DNA from: Silene noctiflora
Lineage: Eukaryota; Streptophyta; Magnoliopsida; Caryophyllales; Caryophyllaceae
Reading direction: 5' to 3'
Length of the DNA stretch: 28,463 nucleotides
Assembly (NCBI GenBank): GCA_009801015.1
Contig: VHZZ01004703.1
Span: forward strand, 75,427 to 103,889
In this document: positions 24,501-28,463 of the stretch, in pieces
How positions within the stretch are numbered: the stretch's first letter is position 1
Layout: every line of letters starts with the position of its first letter
The notes under the pieces: generated by a model
What the model was told of the DNA's origin: nothing
Seen by the model: the letters and a program-made list of their open reading frames with translations, nothing else
Database searches by the model: none
Made by a program: the position numbers and the translations under genes

Positions 24501-24904
24501 TGCTAAAATTCCAACTATACTATATTTTTTTTAACACAACTAATACTAAAAGTATTACTGTATCAGTATATTTATCACTTGGATAAAAACATTAAGCTAG
24601 AGGTACCCACAATAGAATTAGATCAAACCTTAGGCACCCAATTTGGATTAGCTCGAATCTTAGGCACCCTAAAGTGAAACCATGCTCAAACCTGATGGAC
24701 CTATATTGAAATTAGCTAAACGTCAAGCACCCATATCACCATATGGAATTATGTCAAAGGCTAGACGCCCAAAATGAAAATTTTCTTGATATTTTTGGTA
24801 AACTAGACAAACTTTTCACGAGTTTCTTTTCGTGCTAGGTTCTATGGACATTCTTGATGTCAGCTCTCATTGGTTACTCACTTTATCAAAGACGCCGTCA
24901 TTAG
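502..24904 (+). CDS. Double-module uridine kinase-like / CYTH domain protein (plant 'uridine-cytidine kinase C' family), 26 exons
   Basis: Joining 26 exons by GT-AG junctions gives one open frame of 954 codons ending in TAG at 24902-24904. Domains by residue: Ser-rich N-terminus 1-39; P-loop kinase 1, about 62-243 (Walker A Gly69 to Ser76); CYTH 1, about 262-410; Pro-rich linker, about 400-490; P-loop kinase 2, about 517-708 (Walker A Gly524 to Thr531); CYTH 2, about 729-870; coiled coil, about 911-928; hydrophobic C-terminal segment, about 931-949, followed by QRRRH. The ATG at 502 has G at -3 and +4, and an in-frame TGA lies upstream at 472-474. Known family: uridine kinases phosphorylate uridine or cytidine, and CYTH proteins hydrolyse triphosphates; the plant relatives TTM1/TTM2 act as pyrophosphatases and carry a C-terminal anchor. 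Which activity this protein has is inference; several catalytic positions are altered. The C-terminus suggests a tail-anchored protein with its domains in the cytosol. Family assignment is strong; enzymatic role is moderate to weak. Confidence 0.93.
804..864 (+). repeat. Duplicated 22-bp segment at the end of intron 1
   Basis: TGATTCGCCAACTCCTG plus five bases occurs at 804-825 and again at 843-864 with one mismatch. The second copy leads directly into the exon 2 acceptor (AG at 867-868). Each copy includes a CTGAT or TTGAT sequence that could serve as a branch point. Confidence 0.85.
1741..1948. mobile_element. Stowaway-like MITE in intron 5
   Basis: A 208-bp element with terminal inverted repeats of about 31 bp beginning CTCCCTTCGTCCC on the left and CTCCCTCCGTCCC on the right (reverse complement), with one mismatch. 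It is flanked on both sides by TA (1739-1740 and 1949-1950), the usual target duplication of Tc1/mariner-derived Stowaway elements. It has no coding capacity. Confidence 0.88.
2009..2330. repeat. GGAGAGCA-rich putative MITE in intron 5
   Basis: GGAGAGCA or its complement recurs several times (near 2031, 2249, 2291 and 2305). TGCTCTCC at 2291-2298 and GGAGAGCA at 2305-2312 form an 8-bp stem with a 6-nt loop. The ends look weakly inverted, but I could not define TIRs or a target duplication. It may be a decayed MITE. Confidence 0.35.
2729..3514 (+). other. Intron 7, no recognisable element
   Basis: A 786-nt intron, T-rich, with no gene, RNA or clear mobile element that I can support. Confidence 0.6.
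3723..3848 (+). repeat. Perfect 63-bp tandem duplication in intron 8
   Basis: Two adjacent 63-bp units, 3723-3785 and 3786-3848, beginning ATTGTTTATTTGTTGAAACT, are identical, which implies a recent duplication. The open frame across it is an accident of the unit length being a multiple of three. Confidence 0.95.
5590..5770. repeat. GTGTCCGACAC-type repetitive sequence in intron 8
   Basis: GTGTCC, GTCCGACAC and GTGTCGG motifs recur in both orientations, for example near 5596, 5666, 5685 and 5728. This low-complexity pattern is frequent in plant intergenic DNA. The open frame across it has no gene-like features. Confidence 0.5.
5846..5951 (+). repeat. 40-bp tandem repeat, about 2.6 copies
   Basis: Units start at 5846, 5886 and 5926, each beginning GATTTTCTATG(T/G)TAGTAG. 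The third is cut after about 26 bp. Copies differ at a few positions. Confidence 0.9.
7040..7600 (-). repeat. LTR (element 3' LTR)
   Basis: 561 bp, beginning TGTCACGGTCCGG on the + strand. It is nearly identical to 9925-10485. The outer interior-facing base is T (7600) where the other LTR has A (10485). Confidence 0.95.
7601..7610 (-). other. Polypurine tract
   Basis: On the minus strand GGTGGGGGAG directly abuts the 3' LTR, the expected position for the plus-strand DNA primer of an LTR retroelement. Confidence 0.8.
7611..8248 (-). other. Non-coding or decayed interior of the LTR element
   Basis: Between the protease remnant and the polypurine tract only short, mutually out-of-frame open stretches exist. 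One (8258 down to 8007) may continue the protein downstream of the protease after a frameshift. A VKVKWSKHP stretch near 7890 is faintly reminiscent of a chromodomain, but I would not assign it. Confidence 0.4.
7945..8074 (-). repeat. Two 52-bp direct repeats, each containing a 7-bp stem hairpin
   Basis: Copies at 7945-7996 and 8023-8074 differ at four positions. Each holds an inverted repeat: arms 7951-7957 and 7965-7971 in copy 1, 8029-8035 and 8043-8049 in copy 2, with the same loop TCAGCAT. The four differences form two exchanged base pairs (C-G to T-A, and A-T to T-A), so both stems remain perfect. Confidence 0.92.
8249..8536 (-). pseudogene. Retroelement aspartic protease-like fragment
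   Basis: Read on the minus strand in the same frame as gag, immediately after the gag stop TAA at 8537-8539. It begins A-R-A-L and then LIDSGASHNFVTKEEADRL, the DSGA active-site signature of retroelement proteases. It continues to a VVLGM-like LVLGMQFF stretch, the usual second conserved segment, and stops at 8249. About 95 codons is close to a full protease domain. It maturates gag in related elements; here it could be made only by readthrough, reinitiation or from a different copy. Confidence 0.8.
8537..9838 (-). pseudogene. LTR retrotransposon gag, frame-broken
   Basis: The minus strand encodes a gag polyprotein. The likely original ATG is at 9838-9836 (MGKSMEERMSFLEE). An N-terminal coiled coil (9750-9529 region) is followed by the gag core from about 9532 (PPPRT, MYLVDDAKMWWRARYK, FYPENTEFVARKKLKEIK, SIREYVREFSACMLEI) and a C-x2-C-x4-H-x4-C zinc knuckle (CFVCKGPHKMSDC) near 8775-8815. 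Two frame breaks separate the segments, near 9790 and at a six-C run at 9539-9544. The main segment ends at TAA 8537-8539. Gag forms the virus-like particle and the knuckle binds the RNA. Three N's (8695, 8710, 9128) and one near the start (9506) leave codons undetermined. Confidence 0.85.
9846..9881 (-). repeat. 18-bp tandem duplication in gag leader
   Basis: GTCTCGATAAACAAATGC occurs twice in a row (9846-9863, 9864-9881), just upstream (in element sense) of the likely gag ATG. Confidence 0.92.
9911..9922 (-). other. Primer-binding site for initiator-Met tRNA
   Basis: On the minus strand, two bases after the 5' LTR, the sequence TGGTATCAGAGC is complementary to the 3' end of plant initiator methionine tRNA, the usual primer of plant LTR retrotransposons. 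It fixes the element orientation. Confidence 0.92.
9925..10485 (-). repeat. LTR (element 5' LTR)
   Basis: 561 bp, same length as 7040-7600. I count five substitutions plus three N's (10140, 10188, 10307) relative to the other LTR, about 0.9 percent divergence. Confidence 0.95.
10491..11226 (+). other. Remainder of intron 9, no recognisable element
   Basis: AT-rich intron sequence with no gene or clear repeat that I can support. It ends at the acceptor CAG at 11224-11226. Confidence 0.6.
11895..12645 (+). repeat. Two diverged C/CCA-rich blocks in intron 10
   Basis: Blocks at about 11895-12135 and 12375-12645 are made of CCA, ACCC and CAACC runs. In the same order both contain an AACCCACA segment, AAACAACCCATA, a CTGAG-containing segment and a CCGGC(C/T)CTA segment, so they look like diverged direct copies. 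Proline-rich frames across them are a composition artefact. Confidence 0.65.
12765..12965 (+). repeat. G-rich block in intron 10
   Basis: A G/GGT-rich stretch, complementary in composition to the C-rich blocks upstream, could pair with them in the pre-mRNA. Several GGG and GGGG runs are present. Confidence 0.6.
13310..14132 (+). other. Exons 12-13: Pro-rich interdomain linker
   Basis: Coding exons 13310-13543 and 14038-14132. They encode a proline, serine and threonine-rich linker containing RLNTPPP, LPQPWTRSPTKSKMEPVLATW and, in exon 13, MQLAPMPDSYDLDRGLLLAVQAIQ, which leads into the second kinase domain. SPTKSK looks like a possible proline-directed phosphosite, which is inference. Intron 11, just before exon 12, is only 86 nt and its retention would shift the frame. 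Confidence 0.88.
13544..14037 (+). other. Intron 12, no recognisable element
   Basis: A 494-nt intron with no identifiable repeat or gene. Confidence 0.6.
14460..14850. repeat. GACCC-rich repetitive sequence with a 27-bp tandem duplication, intron 14
   Basis: TTGACCC, GACCCGACCC and GGGTCAA motifs recur, a common plant repetitive pattern. TTGACCCTAATCGTCTTTCC occurs at 14801-14820 and again at 14828-14847. Confidence 0.7.
15316..16061 (+). other. Intron 15, no recognisable element
   Basis: A 746-nt intron. Open frames on the minus strand here lack any recognisable domain and are not supported as genes. Confidence 0.55.
16285..16316 (+). repeat. (TTAT)n microsatellite in intron 16
   Basis: About eight tetranucleotide units of TTAT in near-perfect array. 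Confidence 0.9.
16489..16689. mobile_element. Stowaway-like MITE in intron 16
   Basis: A 201-bp element flanked by TA (16487-16488 and 16690-16691). The left end CTCCTCCCTTCTCTAAAATA and the reverse complement of the right end (CTCCCTTCACAAATACCTTCC) share CTCCCTTC, AAATACCTTCC and a small gap. A different family from the intron 5 element. Confidence 0.75.
16690..17782 (+). other. Remainder of intron 16, no recognisable element
   Basis: AT-rich with a short G run near 16795-16806. I see no gene or definable repeat. Confidence 0.5.
18349..18414 (+). repeat. Duplicated acceptor-like sequence before exon 19
   Basis: TGTACTGCAGCTT occurs at 18349-18361 and 18402-18414. The second copy contains the acceptor used in the gene model (AG at 18410-18411). 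The first supplies a second CAG 53 nt upstream. Confidence 0.9.
18769..18808 (+). repeat. 22-bp-period tandem repeat in intron 20
   Basis: TTGACTGG(T/C)GTGGTTAAT at 18769-18786 and 18791-18808. Confidence 0.85.
19146..20659 (+). other. Intron 21, no defined element
   Basis: A 1514-nt intron. A stretch near 20365-20420 (AAAAATTACCCTAGTGCCTTAGGG, then GGTAGGGTAGGGAGG) resembles a generic plant repeat tail, but no ends can be set. Confidence 0.5.
20802..21539. mobile_element. TIR element with G-rich interior in intron 22
   Basis: Left end 20802-20846 (TGCTAAATCCCGCAC...TCCCACACAT) and the reverse complement of the right end 21492-21539 (TGCTAAATCTCGCAC...TCCCACACAT) match over about 45 bp with roughly eight mismatches. 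The 738-bp element has no transposase frame. The interior from about 21100 to 21400 is G-rich (GGTGGTCGG, GGGATGGGG). I see no clear target duplication, so the superfamily is undetermined. Confidence 0.75.
21844..22075 (+). repeat. Possible TRIM or solo-LTR-like sequence in intron 22
   Basis: It starts TGTTGGAATATAAG and contains GAAGTCCCACATTG, a pairing typical of plant LTR starts. The other end and a target duplication are not visible, so the right limit is a guess. Confidence 0.3.
22079..22161 (+). repeat. 34-bp direct repeat, period 49
   Basis: AGTATGCCTC(G/A)GCAAATTTATATCCTACTTGTTT type unit at 22079-22112 and 22128-22161, one mismatch. Confidence 0.92.
22584..23625 (+). other. Intron 24, no recognisable element
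   Basis: AT-rich 1042-nt intron. No gene or repeat that I can define. The exon 25 acceptor (GAAG, AG at 23624-23625) lacks a strong polypyrimidine tract, though the frame and family match require it. Confidence 0.55.
23626..24904 (+). other. Exons 25-26: coiled coil and C-terminal membrane anchor
   Basis: Coding exons 23626-23742 and 24839-24904. Exon 25 encodes a Ser-rich stretch and then an amphipathic heptad-like helix (IEDLQNRIKRLERW). Exon 26 encodes VLWTFLMSALIGYSLY followed by QRRRH and TAG. One hydrophobic helix near the end with a short basic tail is the pattern of a tail-anchored protein. Related TTM1/TTM2 proteins also end this way and are reported at the mitochondrial outer membrane; the same location here is inference. 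Confidence 0.85.
23911..24786. mobile_element. MULE-like long-TIR element in intron 25
   Basis: The left end (GGAAAATTGTCATTTTGGG) and the reverse complement of the right end (AGAAAATTTTCATTTTGGG) begin imperfect inverted repeats that extend roughly 190-200 bp inward. Both arms carry several copies of a GGGTGCCTAAGGTTTG-like unit. The 876-bp element is flanked by TAATATTTT (23902-23910) and TGATATTTT (24787-24795), a 9-bp target duplication with one mismatch, which is typical of Mutator-like elements. The interior is AT-rich with no coding frame, so it is non-autonomous. Confidence 0.8.
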
Positions 24905-25210
24905 TTGCTTGTTAACACAAAACTCAAGACAAAGGCGTTGCACATAACTCATGATTTGAAGCAGGTCTCCAGCTGTTTCTTGACACCATTGCCCTCCTTT
25001 GGTACAAGGTAACATTTGCAGCAACATGGGTTCGTAAAGCTCAAATGTAGTATGGCCTTAGGAGTCCAGATTTCTTCTACGTATCTGACAAAATTTCATC
25101 AAAAAAGGAAAGTAGAGTTGAAACTTTGATTTTTGTATGTTGTAAAGCCGTCGGCATTTAAGGCAGGCTAGCTAATGGCTGTTTTCATTTTATATATATA
25201 AAAAAAAAAG
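24905..25210 (+). other. Probable 3' UTR
   Basis: Follows the stop codon and has no coding signal. It ends in a TATATATATAAAAAAAAAAG stretch near 25192-25211. No canonical AATAAA was found, which is common in plants, so the cleavage site is not fixed. Confidence 0.4.
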
Positions 25211-25836
25211 AATCTGGTTGTACCAAGGGCTGTATGATTCTCATTGCCAATTATCCATGGCAACACTAATTCTGATCAATGCAAATCTCCTATACACCTC
25301 GTCCTTGCGTTATTCTGCTTTGTATCTTTAGGACCACTGTCGCACACATGGGATCATGTCACTGTACAATGTTGGGACTATTTTCCAATGTTCTTGGTAC
25401 TGGAGAAACTTGTCCGTCTAGTTTATCACGGTCCCAAAGTTGTTCAACTAACCCTTTTTTTTTGGCAAGATTTTATATGGCCAGGAAAGCGAAGCATTGA
25501 AGAAATTAACATCCTAAGAAACATCCAAGTACCACATTCAGTACGAAAGCAAACAACTGCCGTCTGCAGTGCATCCTTAGTCTAAGAAACAAGTACATCA
25601 ACTACAATATTTCGTCAGAAATGTAATCAGAGGGAGTATTAACATATGATTCAGATGTACAGTATGTAAGGCTAATTGCAACATTAGGAGTGACAAAAAA
25701 ACCTATGTTTCTACAGAATATGCTTAACTAAGGAAAAGCCTTGGAGCTCAAGATCAGTATAACGTTAACCAAGGAAAGGAGCCCTTAATTTCTACAGAAT
25801 ATTGCCACTATCGAATAGTATCCTAATACCGCCCTT
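25211..25836. other. Intergenic region, possible decayed copia 3' LTR
   Basis: No gene recognised. Its right part lies directly downstream (minus strand) of the copia RNase H remnant, where the 3' LTR would be. TTTCTACAGAATAT occurs twice (near 25708 and 25790). LTR limits cannot be placed. Confidence 0.35.
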
Positions 25837-26065
25837 TCAGGGTCGAACATGAAAGTCTTGAATGCCCACCCTGCGAAGTAGGAAATCGAATTGAATCTTC
25901 CAAAGAGCTTTCATGAAAATGTCATCTCATTGAAGCTTGGTGGAAATGTATGCCATGAGTCACTGCATCTAGAACAAACTAATAATCGGCCTCGATGTGC
26001 TTAGTCTTTTCATGCAATCTCGGGTTCTGAGCTATGTGTAGCCTGATTGGTTGTCTTAATACAAC
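25837..26065 (-). pseudogene. Ty1/copia RNase H C-terminal remnant
   Basis: The minus strand from 26065 encodes AQNPRLHEKTKHIEADY, then a stop and FVLDAVTHG, matching the end of copia polyproteins. After a frame change it encodes KALWKIQFDFLLRRVGI and ends at TGA (25839-25837), followed by a purine-rich stretch. In-frame stops and frame breaks show that it is dead. Confidence 0.75.
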
Positions 26066-26279
26066 TCCATATTAAAGATATGAAAAATTGCAAATAACGA
26101 CCATGTATTTGCGCCTTTTTACAAATTACTACCACGTATTTGCATTTTTACAAATTAGCCTCGAACTTTAATGTATACTCCTCAATCACCACCCTATTTT
26201 TACCCCAAGCATTGTTTTTCTTTTTTTCTGGCTTGTTAAGTGACAATTTACGCAAAATACCAATATTACCCTCAAAATC

Positions 26280-26580
26280 ATTGACGATATTGAATTCTTG
26301 ATGCTATCGACTACAAGCCTACCATCGATGTAGCTCGAGCAAGGGACATGCTTATCACCTTTGATGCTTTACATGAAAAACTGATTCAGCACGAGTTAAT
26401 AATTAAAGCCTCTATCTCCACCTCCCTTCCCACCACTGCCCTCGCTGCTACATATCGTCCTCCCCAAACCTTTGACAATAACAATAACACTCGCAACTCT
26501 AGCCTACTTCCAACATCCTCTGCTGCCTCCACCTCCCAACCCAATACCCCATACAAGGGTCGTTGCCACCGGTGTCATAT
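26280..26580 (+). pseudogene. Ty1/copia gag fragment, interrupted
   Basis: The plus strand encodes DAIDYKPTIDVARARDMLIT, FDALHEKLIQHELIIK, then a Ser/Thr/Pro/Asn-rich stretch and YKGRCHRC, where a gag zinc knuckle begins. This order (helical core, low-complexity linker, RC-x2-C) is typical of plant copia gag. The frame is lost at 26581, where other sequence begins, so only the middle part of gag is present. Orientation is opposite to the RNase H remnant 200 bp away, so they come from different insertions. Confidence 0.7.
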
Positions 26581-28463
26581 TGTAACACCCTCATTTATAC
26601 AGAAGCCTTTAGCAAGACATTCCCAAATAAATAAGGTTGTTACCATCTCGGTTTCCCGATGTAGTGAATAACAAAGATAACGAAACAACAGTACTTTAAA
26701 TTAAAACTTAGCGTTGAAGCCAATTATTACAAACCGAATCCCAATTACTTAAATAATAAAAATACAGTCGCATCGGAAAATAAAACTGAGTCAATAGGCT
26801 ACTGTGATCTAAACTTCTAAGTCCTTCCGTAGCCTCACGCCATCCAACTCTCAGCTTAATCTACTGAAGTCCTGTCAATCAATCTGCTCCCCAAAATTGG
26901 TTCATTACAGGTGTTCACGAATACACGGTCAACCACGAGGTTGAGTAGGATATAAATAAACAACCATAAACAAAAATAAATGCATACAATATGAGACCAT
27001 GCAACTGATGCACCTCCGCATCTGACACATCACACAACTCCAATACACCCCGTGATCACATCCCGAAACTCCCACCCCGTCATTCCTTAGGCCGAGGTAC
27101 AACTCAACCGTCGTTGAGATCCAGGTCAACGCCTGAGGACACCAGGGTCAAGCCTCCAGACAAGCCTGGGCCTAAACAAAGTAACAAAGTATCATATCCA
27201 ACTCCACACCATTTTCCAACATCCGACTCGATGCAAATGCATGCCATGCCAACAAATAATTACACAATGCATATAACCATGCCAATAATCCTTATCCATC
27301 ATCATAAACAATCAACAACACAATTGCTCATAACATGGCAACTTAATTAATACAGTCTCATGCATCCAGATCATATATAATCAACAACCATCCAATATTC
27401 ATATAAATCAATCAACCACAATAGTCATATATAAAACACAGTTGAGTAGGTATATCCTACCTTGCAGTTAGCAAACTCCGTTAGCAAACCCAACCAATCA
27501 ATTAGTAATACTCCACCACGAATTCGTCACCTAAAAACAGATACTTTATCATTAATTCATTATTCGATCATCATACAACTTTACGGATTATATTAGTTAT
27601 AAATGACTAATTAATTATTATTATTTACGTATTACATAAATTATTATCGTCTTAATTATAACGAACACGAACCAAACAACCCTTCTAACCCGCGACACAA
27701 ACACGCCCCTTCACTCCCTTTATACACGGTCTCAGCCCCCGTCCCCACCGTGATCAGCCACCAAGCACCACGGTGGTCCTCACCAACCACCTGGGTCCAT
27801 ACCGAACCCAACCCTCACACCAAACCAGCTAGCCCTAACCCCCTTGCACAATTTTCCCTTTTCGAACACAAATCCAACCCTTCACACGAATCTCGCCTCA
27901 AACCATCATTCCAACCACCACACCACCATTGGCCGCCACCTACGTCGCCTTTGACGTATGGTGGTTCCAGCAGTGGGATCCCATCACCCCCGACACATCC
28001 ACAGCCACCACACCACTCGTCTTAAGACGGTCTCCTCGCAACACACCCATTTCCTCTATTTTTAATTGCTCCGGCCACCAACAACAACAACGAACACCAT
28101 TAACCACCACGGCCACCTCCATAAGGTCGATTCATCCCCCAGAAACCCACCGTACCAACCCCAGGTCAAACGGTCAAGTATTCGGTCCCAATTTGCGTAC
28201 TCAATCCCGCGACAACACTCCCCTACACCGCCTGTTTATTTCTTCTCCGGCCACCCTCCGCCGCCTTCGACGGCCTAACCTAGGTCAGACTAAGGTCACG
28301 ACAGTCCAGGGTACAATCCACGGTCACAACACGAGTCCTTGGTGGTTCATATGGTGATTGCGACGGTTTCTAATTCTAGCTAGGTGAACGATTAATTAAA
28401 ACAATTAAAATTACGAAACCGATTTACCTTCTTTCAATTTTGCGATGTTTCTCCTTCTAGATC
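26581..28463. mobile_element. LTR-like sequence running off the window (nested insertion)
   Basis: It starts TGTAACACCCTCATTTATAC exactly where the copia gag stops. TGTAACACCC is a frequent start (or, reversed, end) of long Ty3/gypsy LTRs in plants. TTGAGTAGG-type motifs recur near 26941 and 27443. No gag or pol domain is visible up to the window end, consistent with a long LTR. The second end, the target duplication and the orientation cannot be determined. Confidence 0.45.
27730..28335 (+). repeat. C/CCA-rich block within the LTR-like sequence
   Basis: CCACC, ACACC and CCACCGG-rich DNA producing long Pro/Thr/His-rich frames in several phases. The mutually overlapping frames and lack of conserved motifs argue against a gene. 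Confidence 0.55.

Noticed and set aside
25244-25585. 113-codon open frame downstream of the gene
   Set aside because: No recognisable motif, a second overlapping frame of similar quality, and location next to copia debris.
27750-28357. Overlapping Pro/Thr/His-rich open frames
   Set aside because: Several frames are open at once because of CCA-rich composition. Treated as part of the LTR-like sequence.
1-28463. CRISPR arrays, bacterial operons, tRNA or rRNA genes
   Set aside because: Repeats are tandem or transposon-derived without regular spacers, and I saw no cloverleaf or rRNA-like sequence. The spliced gene and plant elements indicate nuclear plant DNA.

Overview
This window is plant nuclear DNA, probably from a eudicot. 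It has GT-AG introns, AT-rich intron sequence, several plant MITE families, and an LTR retrotransposon whose primer-binding site matches plant initiator-Met tRNA. I cannot name the species. Seven N's, all inside one retroelement, show draft-quality sequence there.

One gene fills most of the window: 26 coding exons on the + strand from 502 to 24904 (2865 nt, 954 codons plus stop). The product is a double-module enzyme: P-loop uridine kinase-like domain, CYTH (triphosphate tunnel) domain, Pro-rich linker, a second kinase-like domain, a second CYTH domain, a short coiled coil and a C-terminal membrane anchor. It matches the plant family usually labelled 'uridine-cytidine kinase C' or 'P-loop NTPase superfamily', related to the single-module plant TTM1/TTM2 pyrophosphatases. 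Exon boundaries and phases in the two halves correspond, which points to an old internal duplication.

Layout. 1-501: upstream and 5' UTR. 502-3570: first kinase module, with a Stowaway-like MITE in intron 5. 3571-6789: a 3.2-kb intron full of degenerate and tandem repeats. 6790-13223: first CYTH domain, split by intron 9, which holds a complete 3.45-kb non-autonomous LTR retrotransposon (antisense, gag plus protease remnant, 5-bp target duplication), and by intron 10, which holds C-rich and G-rich low-complexity blocks. 13310-14132: linker. 14216-18486: second kinase module. 18568-22583: second CYTH domain. 23626-24904: C-terminal coiled coil and anchor, with a MULE-like long-TIR element in the last intron.

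Downstream of the gene (25000-28463) I see no intact gene. There is a decayed Ty1/copia RNase H end on the minus strand, a copia gag fragment on the plus strand, and a further LTR-like sequence that starts inside that gag fragment and runs off the window.

The unusual points are the mirrored double-module gene with an apparently decayed first kinase half, and a duplicated 52-bp repeat in the retroelement whose only four differences are two compensatory pairs preserving a hairpin.
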